Shown in pieces: positions 1-7,691 of a stretch of DNA of 23,991 nt. The stretch is from JAVBPB01 sp031549965 (GTDB taxonomy: Bacteria > Bacillota > Clostridia > Lachnospirales > Lachnospiraceae). A model generated the notes under the pieces. It saw only the letters and a list, made by a program, of their open reading frames with translations. It was not told the origin of the DNA and did not search any database. Position 1 is the stretch's first letter. Each line of letters begins with the position of its first letter. Location of the stretch: positions 1 through 23,991 of the forward strand of contig JAVBPB010000051.1 of assembly GCA_031549965.1 (NCBI GenBank), in the 5' to 3' direction. A program made the position numbers and the translations under genes.

Positions 1-458
1 GGGTTATATTTGATCTTAAAAATAATCCATATAGCAGAAGAATTATGAATAATATTTAAGTCCATGAGGATTTGAAGGATATGAGGCTGTATCATTGTGC
101 TTATAGTATGACTTTTAATGTTACGGGTGATAGGCTTAATGCGGTTTTGAATCAGAGATCTCAGGATGTACTTACGGCTAATAACTGGAATGTTGTTCAG
201 TATGCGGTGCTTATTCATATGCTTGCTAATGTTTGTGGGTTGAAGGTTGGGGAGTTTGTTCATGTGATTGCAGATGCTCATATTTATGATAGGCATATTC
301 CATTGGTTAAGGAACTTATTGAGAGGGAATGTTTTGAGGCTCCTAAGTTTTTTATTAATACAGAGGTTAAGGATTTTTATCAGTATACTGTTGAGGATTT
401 CAGGCTTGATGATTATGTGGTGGGGAAACAGATTAAGGGAATTCCGGTTGCTGTTTAA
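1..458 (+). pseudogene. thyA: Thymidylate synthase, 3' part, interrupted by an in-frame TAA
   Basis: This is the C-terminal part of ThyA, which methylates dUMP to dTMP using methylene-tetrahydrofolate. The gene runs off the left edge. Reading the frame from position 3 gives a ThyA-like stretch (LKNNPYSRRIMNNI), then TAA at 57-59, then VHEDLKDMRLYHC and the rest of the protein in the same frame. The catalytic Cys (codon 96-98), the QRSxD motif, the dUMP-binding Asn region (NNWNVVQY) and the end IPVAV are all present. Only one codon is wrong, at a place where homologues carry a sense codon. A fragment restarting at 72 or 81 would keep the Cys but lose the conserved double Arg and the N-terminal half, so it should be inactive. 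The alternative is a sequencing or assembly error. folA follows 72 bp later, the usual thyA-folA pairing. Confidence 0.8.
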
Positions 459-530
459 GGCTTTTTGATTTTATATTAGGAGATTTTTGATATATTATTA
501 ATAATTTAGAAAAACTTAAGAGGTGAAAAG

Positions 531-1019
531 ATGAACATTATAGTAGCAGTAGATAAGAATTGGGCGATTGGGCATAGGAATAATTTGCTGGTTAGGATTC
601 CTTATGATATGAAACTTTTTAAGCAGGAGACTATTAATAAGGTGGTTGTTATGGGAAGGAAAACTTTGGAGAGTTTTCCTAATAAGCAACCGCTTATGCA
701 AAGAATAAATATTGTAATTACTAAGGATAAAGATTATTTTGTTAAGGGTGCTGTTGTTGTTCATTCAATGGATGAGGCTTTAGAGGAAATTAAGAAATAT
801 GAGTCTAAGGATGTTTATGTGATTGGTGGAGGAGAGGTTTATAGGCAATTTTTGCCATATTGTGATGTGGCTCATGTCACTAAGATTGATTACCAGTATG
901 AAGCGGATACTTTTTTCCCTAATTTGGATGAAATTGATGGTTGGGAGATAGTTTTTGAGTCTGAGGAGAATACTTATTTTGATTTGGAATATAGGTTTAT
1001 AAAATATGAGAAAAAATAA
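531..1019 (+). CDS. folA: Dihydrofolate reductase
   Basis: This 162-aa protein has the usual length of bacterial DHFR, which reduces dihydrofolate to tetrahydrofolate with NADPH and so recycles the folate oxidised by thymidylate synthase. Visible family motifs are the N-terminal strand MNIIVAVDKNWAIG, the substrate-binding segment RIPYDMKLFK with the acidic residue at about position 26, the NADPH-binding GRKT at 42-45, and VIGGGEVYRQFLPYCD followed by the HVTKID strand. The start is set by a strong AGGTG ribosome binding site just upstream. It lies 72 bp after thyA, and its last 14 bases overlap the start of the next gene, so translation of the two is probably coupled. Confidence 0.95.
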   Translation: MNIIVAVDKNWAIGHRNNLLVRIPYDMKLFKQETINKVVVMGRKTLESFPNKQPLMQRINIVITKDKDYFVKGAVVVHSMDEALEEIKKYESKDVYVIGGGEVYRQFLPYCDVAHVTKIDYQYEADTFFPNLDEIDGWEIVFESEENTYFDLEYRFIKYEKK

Positions 1020-1896
1020 TAAAACTTTAGGGCATTTGCTGGCATTATTTACAGTTTTAATATGGGGGACTACATTTATATCTACTAAGGTTTTGTTAAA
1101 TACGTTTAAGCCAATTGAGATATTATTTTATAGATTTTTCTTTGCTTATATATTTTTGTTTTTGTTGTATCCACGATTTATGAAGTATAAAAATATTAAA
1201 GAGGAACTACTTTTTTTCGGTGCAGGAATAAGTGGAGTTACATTTTATTTTTTGTTTGAAAATACGGCTTTAACTTATACATACGCTTCAAATGTTGGAG
1301 TGTTGACTTCAATTGCACCTTTTTTTGTGGTACTGTTGTCATGGTTTTTTTTAAAGGATGAAAAAATTAATCTAAGTTTTTTTATTGGTTTTGTTATTTC
1401 TATTATTGGAATTATATTGATAACTTTTAATGGAAAGTTTGTGCTTAATTTAAATCCCTTTGGTGATTTTTTGGCTATATCTGCTACATTCTTTTGGGGT
1501 TTGTACTCTATTTTTATGAAGAAGATAGGTGATTGTGGGTATAATATGATTGGTTCTACAAGAAAAATTTTCTTTTATGGAATTATTACTATAATACCAG
1601 CTATGTTTATATTTGATTTTAATTTTAAACTTGAAGGATTTAATAATTATGTTAATTTACTTAATTTGATATTTCTTTCTCTGGGTGGATCTGCCATAGG
1701 TTATGTTACTTGGAATAATGCAACTAAAATACTTGGGGCTATAAAGACAAGCGTTTATATTTATATGATTCCAATAGTTACAGTAATAGTTTCTGTTTTA
1801 ATATTAAATGAAAAAATTACTATGGCGGCAATTGGCGGGATGGTGCTTATTATAATAGGATTGGTGATTTCGGAGAGAATAAAAAAGAAGTCTTAA
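1006..1896 (+). CDS. EamA/DMT-family membrane transporter
   Basis: This 296-aa protein is almost entirely hydrophobic, with about ten membrane segments arranged as two repeated halves. That is the architecture of the drug/metabolite transporter (EamA, RhaT-like) superfamily. The first helix carries LIWGTTFISTKVLL, a form of the family's WGxxF/S motif, and the second half carries the matching FFWGLYSIFMKK. A short basic tail ends the protein. Members export or import small metabolites such as amino acids or purines; the substrate cannot be read from sequence. Its ATG lies inside the 3' end of folA, so it is probably expressed from the thyA-folA transcript. No terminator is obvious directly after it. 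Confidence 0.85.
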   Translation: MRKNNKTLGHLLALFTVLIWGTTFISTKVLLNTFKPIEILFYRFFFAYIFLFLLYPRFMKYKNIKEELLFFGAGISGVTFYFLFENTALTYTYASNVGVLTSIAPFFVVLLSWFFLKDEKINLSFFIGFVISIIGIILITFNGKFVLNLNPFGDFLAISATFFWGLYSIFMKKIGDCGYNMIGSTRKIFFYGIITIIPAMFIFDFNFKLEGFNNYVNLLNLIFLSLGGSAIGYVTWNNATKILGAIKTSVYIYMIPIVTVIVSVLILNEKITMAAIGGMVLIIIGLVISERIKKKS

Positions 1897-1966
1897 TTAA
1901 GATTGTAGTTAAAGCCTTGAACATAGAGAAGATATTTTTACATATATGTTCATATTCATTTGAAAA

Positions 1967-2029
1967 ATTTTCACAGCCTACATTAAGGACTTTTTCGAGA
2001 CCAACCTCAACAAAGCTGTGCATAGTAAC
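1967..2029. repeat. Intergenic repeat element with inverted ends (copy 1)
   Basis: This noncoding block has short inverted ends, CACAGC at 1972-1977 and GCTGTG at 2015-2020. Parts of it recur in two other gaps. GCCTACATTAAGGA (1976-1989) is repeated exactly at 11043-11056. ATTTTCACAGCCTA (1967-1980) is repeated exactly, in reverse complement, at 5249-5262. The end GCTGTGCATAGTAAC (2015-2029) matches, in reverse complement, 12 of 15 bases at 11030-11044. It looks like a degenerate dispersed element of the host genome. No protein is encoded. Confidence 0.5.
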
Positions 2030-2068
2030 GAAAAAGTGCAAAAAATAAACTAAGGGAATTAAAAATAT

Positions 2069-2097
2069 TTGAATTATTAAATATTTTGTGTTAGAAT
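2069..2097 (+). promoter_or_regulatory. Sigma-A-type promoter of ilvE
   Basis: TTGAAT (2069-2074) and TAGAAT (2092-2097) are separated by 17 bp, and the ilvE start codon lies 46 bp beyond the -10 box. No T-box or other leader element is visible in this short leader. Confidence 0.6.
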
Positions 2098-2142
2098 ATT
2101 ACATAACTTAAATTTGGAAGAGTAAGGAAAGGATGACAAAAT

Positions 2143-3213
2143 ATGCTAGATATCAGAATTGAGCAAACTAAAATGCCTAAGGAAAAGCCAACTGAGGACA
2201 ATCCTTTAACTTTTGGTACTATTTTTACAGATCATATGTTTGTTATGAACTATGAAATAAATAAGGGTTGGCATGACCCAAGAATAGTTCCTTATCAGCC
2301 TATACAATTAGAACCTTCGGCTATGGTATTTCATTATGGTCAGGAGATGTTTGAAGGATTAAAGGCATATAAGGCGGAGGATGGGCGTTCTTTACTATTT
2401 CGTCCGGATATGAATGCTAAAAGAACTAATAAGACTAATAGAAGAATTTGTATACCAGAAATTCCGGAAGAAGATTATGTTCAAGCTATTAAGGAATTGG
2501 TTAAAGTAGACAATGATTGGATTCCTGCTAAAGAAGGAACATCATTATATATCAGGCCATTTATTATAGCAACCGATCCATTTTTGGGGGTTAGACCATC
2601 TAATACGTACTTATTTATAATTATACTTTCGCCAGTTGGTGCATATTATCCAGAAGGTCTTAATCCAGTTAAGATTTGGATTGAAGATGAGTACGTACGT
2701 GCAGTGATTGGTGGCATTGGAGAAGCCAAAGCAGGTGCCAATTATGTGGCAAGTATGAAAGCTCAGGACAAGGCACATGAAGAGGGTTATTCCCAAGTAT
2801 TATGGCTTGATGGTGTCCATCGCAAATATATTGAAGAAGTTGGAGCTATGAATATATTCTTTAAGATCAATGGTACAGTTATTACTCCGGCTTTAAATGG
2901 AAGTATTTTACCAGGAATTACAAGATATTCTGCTATTGATTTGTGCAATAAATGGAATATTCCAGTGGAAGAAAGAGTTATTTCAATTGATGAGATATAT
3001 GAGGCATATGAAAAAGGAACTCTTGAAGAAGTATTTGGAACTGGTACGGCGGCAGTTGTATCTCCTGTTGGACAACTAAAATGGGGAGATAAGATCATGC
3101 ATATTAATGATGGCAAGATAGGTGAAATAAGTCAAAGATTATATGACTCAGTAACAGGTATTCAAAGAGGTAAAATCGAAGATACATTTGGATGGACTGT
3201 TGAAGTAAAATAA
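2143..3213 (+). CDS. ilvE: Branched-chain amino acid aminotransferase
   Basis: This 356-aa fold-type IV PLP aminotransferase interconverts Leu, Ile and Val with their 2-oxo acids, using glutamate/2-oxoglutarate. Family features are the N-terminal block FHYGQEMFEGLKAY (residues 64-77), the PLP Schiff-base Lys at 196 in GEAKAGANYVAS, the region EEVGAMNIFF, and FGTGTAAVVSPVG near the C-terminus that contacts the cofactor phosphate. The length is typical of the longer IlvE subgroup of Firmicutes and eukaryotes. An AAGGAAAGG ribosome binding site precedes the ATG. It appears monocistronic, with its own promoter at 2069-2097 and a hairpin terminator at 3284-3305. Confidence 0.95.
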   Translation: MLDIRIEQTKMPKEKPTEDNPLTFGTIFTDHMFVMNYEINKGWHDPRIVPYQPIQLEPSAMVFHYGQEMFEGLKAYKAEDGRSLLFRPDMNAKRTNKTNRRICIPEIPEEDYVQAIKELVKVDNDWIPAKEGTSLYIRPFIIATDPFLGVRPSNTYLFIIILSPVGAYYPEGLNPVKIWIEDEYVRAVIGGIGEAKAGANYVASMKAQDKAHEEGYSQVLWLDGVHRKYIEEVGAMNIFFKINGTVITPALNGSILPGITRYSAIDLCNKWNIPVEERVISIDEIYEAYEKGTLEEVFGTGTAAVVSPVGQLKWGDKIMHINDGKIGEISQRLYDSVTGIQRGKIEDTFGWTVEVK

Positions 3214-3283
3214 TTCAATTTTCCAAAGAGCTTATTTTGCAAATTTTTTTATTATAAAAATGATTGAAAAACTTAGTATAAAA

Positions 3284-3305
3284 AGGCGACCTTTTAAGGT
3301 CGCCT
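3284..3305. terminator. Bidirectional hairpin terminator
   Basis: AGGCGACC (3284-3291) and GGTCGCCT (3298-3305) are perfectly complementary around a 6-base loop that can itself pair further. T-rich sequence follows on the minus strand, and a weaker A/T stretch follows on the plus strand. It lies between convergent ilvE and the flavodoxin-family gene and can end both. Confidence 0.8.
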
Positions 3306-3320
3306 ATATTATTTGGGTAT

Positions 3321-3809
3321 TTATTTAAAAATATCCATTGATTTTTTTGCAATTCTTTCACCGAAAACTTTTGCACGTTCTTTTTGAAAATCATCTCCAT
3401 CTTTTATCATTGCTAATCCTAAATGAGTAAATGGCTGACCTAGTGCAGTTCCACCCGAATAGACCAACATTCCTTTTACTAAGATGTGGTTAACAAGTGT
3501 TAGAAGAGCAGTTTCACTACCACCACCGAATGTATTTGCAGTGGAGAAAACAGCCCCTAATTTACCTTCAAGTTTTAGAGCACTGCAATCTTCATCAAAG
3601 AATTTTTTTATCTGCCAGCACATATTAGCGTAATATGTTGGAGAACCAAAAATAATAGCATCAGATTGATTTACAAAATCTACATTAATTTCTTCTGGAA
3701 GCATTAGTTTGGTTTCTATATGACCAATAGAATCAATTCCTTCCTTAATAAGTCGGGCAGTATTATGGGTGTTATTTGTTTTACTATAGTATATAATTGA
3801 TATTTTCAT
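3321..3809 (-). CDS. Flavodoxin-family / NAD(P)H-dependent FMN oxidoreductase
   Basis: This 162-aa protein has a flavodoxin-like fold. The N-terminal strand ends in the FMN phosphate-binding loop YYSKTNNTHNTA (residues 7-18). The second flavin loop is GSPTYYANM (about 55-63) and the third is STANTFGGGSETAL. This layout is shared by WrbA-type and related NAD(P)H:quinone or iron-sulfur flavoproteins, and the exact electron acceptor cannot be assigned. No Cys-rich cluster motif is present. A GAAAGGA ribosome binding site precedes the ATG. It starts 18 bp after the peptidoglycan-binding gene on the same strand, so the two are probably cotranscribed. Confidence 0.85.
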   Translation of the reverse strand: MKISIIYYSKTNNTHNTARLIKEGIDSIGHIETKLMLPEEINVDFVNQSDAIIFGSPTYYANMCWQIKKFFDEDCSALKLEGKLGAVFSTANTFGGGSETALLTLVNHILVKGMLVYSGGTALGQPFTHLGLAMIKDGDDFQKERAKVFGERIAKKSMDIFK

Positions 3810-3827
3810 TGATTTATCCTTTCTAAA

Positions 3828-5093
3828 TTAAACTAATTCAGCAATTCTACTAACAGCAGTATATATTTCAGATATCTTATACCAAGTAGGATAGTCAACA
3901 ATTCCAGTTTGAGGTAATCCAAATATTCTTTGAATTGCAGTTACTGCATTTTTAGTTTCATTACCAAATTGCCCATCAACCCTTACTTTAGGAACCTGTG
4001 GATAAGCAGTTGCTATAGTATTAATTTGAGACTGCATTTGACGCACTTTATCACCACTAGAACCTACAACTAAATTACTTCCAGGCCAAGATGATGGAAC
4101 ACCAGAAATTTGTTCAGCAGAGTTAATGTACATATTGTCTCCGTAAAAATATCTGATAATTTCAATAGGATTGTATCCTTGATCCCCAAGATATTTGGAA
4201 CCCCATTGGGTCATCCACTGAGGACACTGAACCGTTTGACCATCACAGTACTGGGTAAGTATCGGCTGTCTGACATTAGGTCTTGAAAGAAAATTAGTAA
4301 AAATAGTATCGACAATGGCAGATATATTTTTGTAAATATTTCTGCCGTACATCCATTTATGATCAAATGCAGTTGAGGAAGTTATTGTAAAATTATATCC
4401 TTGATTTCTATACCATTCTGTATATACTCGGTTTAAAGTAAAGGACATTATAGCTAAAACATTTGCCTGAATAGTAGATTCTGGCCATGTTGCATAAATT
4501 TCGCTGGAGGCGACGTTTTTAATATAGTCTTTATATTTTACATAATGATTGGTAGCGGTTGTATCTGCTGGGGTACCATCATGTACAATAACATACTCGG
4601 GAATAACTACACGGCTAAGTACAATTTCACCTGTCTCAGCCATTGGTTTAATTTCTGCTTCAGCAATTTTAGGAGGATAGCTTCCATACAAAGTATGAGG
4701 TGGTATAACAATATGACCACTTTCTTGCACTTCTTCAAGAGGGGTGAGAGATACTTCTAAAAGTGCAGTTTGCTCAGCAAGGATTTCATTACCAGCAACA
4801 GTTATAGGATCATATCCTTCTGCTTCAACTTTTACGGTGTATTCTGAATATGGTTGTTCATTACCAGGTTCCATGCTATATTCAAGTGGAGGACTTTCAA
4901 GTTCAACTGCATTAGTTTGACCTGAATTATTGGTTTGAATAACTTCTAAAACTTTATCTGGTTCGGAAGTATAGGAAATAGATATTTTGGCATTGTTAAT
5001 AGGTATAAAACCTAAGTCAGAAGTGACATTAATTTGAAATTTGCCAAAGGACTGAGTATCCAATTGAGCTGGATAAACTATATTTTTGACCAT
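3828..5093 (-). CDS. SpoIID-like / peptidoglycan-binding domain protein, probably spore-related
   Basis: This 421-aa protein has three parts. Residues 15-120 look like a carboxypeptidase-regulatory or other Ig-like beta sandwich (AKISISYTSEPDKVLEV, then YTVKVEAEGYDPITV). Residues 165-325 resemble the SpoIID/LytB glycan-cleaving domain, with YKDYIKNVASSEIYATWPES matching the family block that carries the catalytic Glu (E198 here), then an Arg/Tyr-rich helix and a Cys-containing segment. Residues 343-405 form a PG_binding_1 domain (GSSGDKVRQMQSQINTI, then VDGQFGNETKNAV). There is no signal peptide, which suits action in the mother cell on the spore envelope, though that location is inferred. 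A GAGG ribosome binding site precedes the ATG. The sequence CATAATATA about 30 bases upstream could be a sporulation-sigma -10 element, with low confidence. Confidence 0.7.
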   Translation of the reverse strand: MVKNIVYPAQLDTQSFGKFQINVTSDLGFIPINNAKISISYTSEPDKVLEVIQTNNSGQTNAVELESPPLEYSMEPGNEQPYSEYTVKVEAEGYDPITVAGNEILAEQTALLEVSLTPLEEVQESGHIVIPPHTLYGSYPPKIAEAEIKPMAETGEIVLSRVVIPEYVIVHDGTPADTTATNHYVKYKDYIKNVASSEIYATWPESTIQANVLAIMSFTLNRVYTEWYRNQGYNFTITSSTAFDHKWMYGRNIYKNISAIVDTIFTNFLSRPNVRQPILTQYCDGQTVQCPQWMTQWGSKYLGDQGYNPIEIIRYFYGDNMYINSAEQISGVPSSWPGSNLVVGSSGDKVRQMQSQINTIATAYPQVPKVRVDGQFGNETKNAVTAIQRIFGLPQTGIVDYPTWYKISEIYTAVSRIAELV

Positions 5094-5205
5094 AAATACC
5101 TCATAAAATTAATCTTGATATATATTATGATAAAAATGGTATCTTTATGAATTTTATTATTGTGGTTGCTAATATTGTCTTTTGTCTTTAGTTTTTGGAA
5201 GAGGG

Positions 5206-5316
5206 GCTTTGCCTTTTTAGCCTTTTGGATCTCCAAGATGTGAAGCATTAGGCTGTGAAAATACAAAAGTGCCAAATGCTTCACATCTTGGAGAGATTTA
5301 ATTTTTGAGGCAAAGC
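5206..5316. repeat. Nested inverted repeat in a gene-free stretch
   Basis: The gap 5094-5401 holds no credible gene. Its main feature is a perfect 19-bp inverted repeat: TCTCCAAGATGTGAAGCAT (5230-5248) and its complement (5276-5294), around a 27-base loop. Outside it lies a second pair, GCTTTGCCT (5206-5214) and AGGCAAAGC (5308-5316). The loop carries TAGGCTGTGAAAAT, which matches the reverse complement of the repeat at 1967-1980. There is no T-tract, so it is not a simple terminator. It may be a small non-autonomous mobile element or a structured RNA; no transposase is seen. Confidence 0.6.
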
Positions 5317-5341
5317 TGGGACTGAATTATGTGATAAAAAT

Positions 5342-5393
5342 AGCTTTCCTAAATCCGATTATTTTCTAATGTTAGAATGGATATAGGAAAGCT
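5342..5393 (-). terminator. Hairpin terminator after the PspC gene
   Basis: AGCTTTCCTAAATCC (5342-5356) pairs with GGATATAGGAAAGCT (5379-5393) with one mismatch, and an inner TTCTAA/TTAGAA pair extends the stem. On the minus strand the hairpin is followed by ATTTTTAT, as expected for a Rho-independent terminator of the minus-strand gene ending at 5402. Confidence 0.75.
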
Positions 5394-5401
5394 TGGTAAT
5401 T

Positions 5402-5596
5402 TTAATATTTACTATTTTGCTCAGGGATTATTACTAAACAAAGAACATATGCAAGTATGCCAGAGCCTCCCATTAGAGAAAATAAAAGAAAGCCTATTCT
5501 GATAACTGTAGGATCAATAGATAGATATTCACCTATTCCTCCACATACACCAGCTAAAAATTTATTACTTCTTGAACGAAATAATCTTTTTTCCAT
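5402..5596 (-). CDS. Small PspC-domain membrane protein
   Basis: This 64-aa protein consists of little more than one PspC domain. The basic N-terminus RLFRSRSNKFLAGVCGGIGEYL is followed by the DPTVIRIGF motif, a hydrophobic membrane segment (about residues 31-58) and the closing IIPE. PspC proteins sit in the cytoplasmic membrane and in some bacteria signal envelope stress; short stand-alone versions are common in Firmicutes and their role is mostly unknown. A GGAGAGGA ribosome binding site precedes the ATG. It is flanked by its own terminator and appears monocistronic. Confidence 0.9.
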   Translation of the reverse strand: MEKRLFRSRSNKFLAGVCGGIGEYLSIDPTVIRIGFLLFSLMGGSGILAYVLCLVIIPEQNSKY

Positions 5597-5773
5597 ACGA
5601 TCCTCTCCATTTCATATTTTATTTGTTTTTTTATACCATATTTCAATATATAGTAATATTATATATAATTATATACATTAAGGCAATAAAAAAAGCTTAA
5701 TTTTAAATAAATATAACCAGATGTTAATGGATATTTAATTGAATTTTAATTATATAGATAATGATATTTAAAT

Positions 5774-5829
5774 AAAAAATATCCACTTAATCAATAACTT
5801 TTTAAGTATCGATAAAGTGGATATTTTTT
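5774..5829. terminator. Hairpin terminator after thiT
   Basis: AAAAAATATCCACTT (5774-5788) and AAGTGGATATTTTTT (5815-5829) form a perfect 15-bp inverted repeat with a 26-base loop. T-runs on both strands allow bidirectional use. It lies 39 bp beyond the end of thiT on the minus strand. Confidence 0.75.
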
Positions 5830-5867
5830 ATTAATTTCAAAGATTCATAAAAAAGTATAAAATTAAT

Positions 5868-6410
5868 TTATTCCATTACAATCTTGTTTACCTTATTTAA
5901 TGCTCCAACCATAACTGTTGCAAATATTAACATTAATGTAATAATTGCTTCTGGAACAATGTATGTTGCATTGTAGCCTAAAGTATAACCAATCAAAGAT
6001 TTTCCAACAGGAGCATAGGATGAAAAGAAAATATATCCGGATATAGAATGGCTTACATATCTTCCAAACACACCTAAAAGATATCCATAACATAAACCAT
6101 ACTTTTTTGTTCTAAATGCTCCAGATAAACCTAAGGCACCAAAAGCAATGGGGTAATCTAAGAGAAGCTGTATAGGATGTACAATATATGGGCCTAATAC
6201 TAATTGTAAAAGTCCATATGCAACGCCGGCAGTTATTCCCCATTTCACACCATACCAATAACCGATTAAGCAAATAAACAACATACTAAAAAGAGTTATT
6301 GAACCGCCATATGGCAGGTTAGCGATTTTTAAAAATGAAGTTAGGGTGGCAAGTGCGATTGCAATGGCAGAGAATACCAATTGCTTTGTTTTGTTAGTTT
6401 GATTAGACAT
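5868..6410 (-). CDS. thiT: Energy-coupled (ECF) thiamine transporter, substrate-binding subunit
   Basis: This 180-aa membrane protein has about six hydrophobic segments and the length and layout of ThiT, the S-component that binds thiamine and works with the shared ECF module (EcfA, EcfA', EcfT, not in this window). Typical features are the N-terminal AIAIALATLTSFLKI helix, PYGGSITLFSMLFI, the GYWYGVKWGITAGVAYGLLQ segment, and the conserved block HPIQLLLDYPIAFGALGLSG. Only a TPP riboswitch lies between its promoter and its start, which independently supports thiamine as substrate. The AAAGGAGGA ribosome binding site at 6418-6426 can be masked by the CCCTCCT sequence at 6439-6445. Confidence 0.93.
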   Translation of the reverse strand: MSNQTNKTKQLVFSAIAIALATLTSFLKIANLPYGGSITLFSMLFICLIGYWYGVKWGITAGVAYGLLQLVLGPYIVHPIQLLLDYPIAFGALGLSGAFRTKKYGLCYGYLLGVFGRYVSHSISGYIFFSSYAPVGKSLIGYTLGYNATYIVPEAIITLMLIFATVMVGALNKVNKIVME

Positions 6411-6459
6411 AAAAAAATCCTCCTTTAATTTTTGGCATAGGAGGGACGGGCTGTTGAGT

Positions 6460-6538
6460 TGCTTCCTTACGCCAGTATTAACTGGTTCAAGTAATGAGGG
6501 TCAGTGTGACACTTTCTCAGCCGATGGCTCCCCTAGCT
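6460..6538 (-). promoter_or_regulatory. TPP riboswitch (THI element) upstream of thiT
   Basis: Read on the minus strand, the leader contains the conserved TPP aptamer blocks in order: GGGGAGCC, then GGCTGAGA, GACCCT, TTGAACCAG, CTGG, and GCGTAAGGAAGC closing the short P1 helix. TPP binding is expected to lower expression of thiT. No T-tract hairpin is seen between aptamer and start codon. Instead, CCCTCCT just after the aptamer (6439-6445) is complementary to the thiT ribosome binding site, which points to control of translation initiation. Confidence 0.93.
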
Positions 6539-6565
6539 ATAAAAATGCTATTAATTTCAAAACTT

Positions 6566-6594
6566 AATATATCAGTCATTATCAAAATTGTCAA
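6566..6594 (-). promoter_or_regulatory. Promoter of the thiT riboswitch transcript
   Basis: On the minus strand TTGACA (6594-6589) and TATATT (6571-6566) are separated by 17 bp, a near-consensus sigma-A promoter. Transcription would begin near 6559 and give a leader of about 150 nt that includes the whole aptamer. Confidence 0.75.
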
Positions 6595-6657
6595 TAGTAA
6601 AAATTAATTAAAAAAGCAAAGCCCCACATCTCAAAAATCTAAAAGCCTCAAAACCAA

Positions 6658-6686
6658 TTGTCTCAATTATTTCTATATGCTATAAT
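6658..6686 (+). promoter_or_regulatory. Promoter of the LysR-type regulator gene
   Basis: TTGTCT (6658-6663) and a consensus TATAAT (6681-6686) are separated by 17 bp, 32 bp upstream of the ATG and divergent from the thiT promoter. Confidence 0.65.
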
Positions 6687-6718
6687 AATAACAAATAATT
6701 TGTGAAAGGACGGAGGCA

Positions 6719-7630
6719 ATGGATATTAATTATGAATTATACAAAGTATTTTATCACGTAGCAAAGACCTTAAGTTTCTCAGAATCATCCAAGGAATTGT
6801 TTATATCTCAATCTGCTGTAAGTCAGTCAATAAAAATATTAGAAAAAAAATTAAATCAAACTCTATTTATAAGAAATACAAAGAAAGTACAATTAACCCA
6901 AGAAGGTGAAATGCTGTTTAAGCATATTGAACCGGCAATTAATCTTATTGTAAGGGGAGAAAACCAGATTATTGAAACTAATTCATTAAATGGAGGTCAG
7001 CTTCGTATAGCTGCCAGTGATACAATATGCAGATATTTTCTAGTTCCATATCTGAAATATTTTCATGAAAAATATCCGAAAGTACATATAAAAGTGACCA
7101 ATGCAACATCTATTGATTGTGTAGAGTTGTTGGAGAGTGCAAAAGTAGATTTAATAATAACAAATATGCCAAATATCCGCCTTAATTCTCTGGCTGCGTG
7201 CGAAATAAAAACTATAAAAACATTTAGAGACGTATTTATTGCCAATAAAAATTTTTTTCAAATAAAAAATGAATGTTTGACATTAGCAAAGCTTCAGAAC
7301 TATCCTATATTAATGCTTGATAAAAATTCTACAACAAGTCAGTTTCTACATTTAATATTTCAAAATAATCAATTAGATTTAGTTCCTGAAATAGAATTAA
7401 GCAGTAATGATCTTTTAATTGATCTTGCAAGTATTGGACTTGGCATTGCATTTGTGCCTGAGTTTTGTCTGGAAAATAAATTAAGTGATCTGATTATCAT
7501 AGATGTAAAAGAGACACTTCCTACAAGAAAACTAGCAGTAGCATATAAAAATAATATTCCTTTATCTTTTGCAAGTGATTTTTTTATTAATAGTTTGTGT
7601 GAAATAGATAATAAATTGCAAAATATTTGA
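6719..7630 (+). CDS. LysR-family transcriptional regulator
   Basis: This 303-aa protein has the standard LysR length. The N-terminal winged helix-turn-helix is clear: LYKVFYHVAKTLSFSESSKELFISQSAVSQSIKILEKKL (residues 7-45 region), followed by NQTLFIRNTKKVQLTQEGE. The rest fits the periplasmic-binding-like effector domain, starting at GGQLRIAASDTICRYFLVPYL and including GLGIAFVPEF. A CGGAGG ribosome binding site precedes the ATG. It is transcribed away from thiT and lies directly before carB. Members bind a small effector and often control a neighbouring divergent gene, but the target here is unknown: thiT is already explained by its riboswitch, and carB has its own promoter. Confidence 0.92.
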   Translation: MDINYELYKVFYHVAKTLSFSESSKELFISQSAVSQSIKILEKKLNQTLFIRNTKKVQLTQEGEMLFKHIEPAINLIVRGENQIIETNSLNGGQLRIAASDTICRYFLVPYLKYFHEKYPKVHIKVTNATSIDCVELLESAKVDLIITNMPNIRLNSLAACEIKTIKTFRDVFIANKNFFQIKNECLTLAKLQNYPILMLDKNSTTSQFLHLIFQNNQLDLVPEIELSSNDLLIDLASIGLGIAFVPEFCLENKLSDLIIIDVKETLPTRKLAVAYKNNIPLSFASDFFINSLCEIDNKLQNI

Positions 7631-7662
7631 TGAAAAATTTATATTGGATTGCAAATTTTTTG

Positions 7663-7691
7663 TTGAAGTAAAAAAATAAATATGCTACAAT
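7663..7691 (+). promoter_or_regulatory. Promoter of carB
   Basis: TTGAAG (7663-7668) and TACAAT (7686-7691) are separated by 17 bp. The 83-base leader to carB holds a 12-bp perfect palindrome, AATGAATTCATT (7744-7755), just before the ribosome binding site. It could be an operator, but no regulator can be assigned. Confidence 0.65.

Noticed and set aside
2098..2142. T-box or other amino-acid riboswitch in front of ilvE
   Set aside because: The leader after the promoter is only about 40 bases, too short for a T-box, and no terminator hairpin is seen.
5078..5284. 68-aa minus-strand frame across the gap upstream of the SpoIID-like gene
   Set aside because: It has no ribosome binding site and no recognisable features, and it covers half of the nested inverted repeat.
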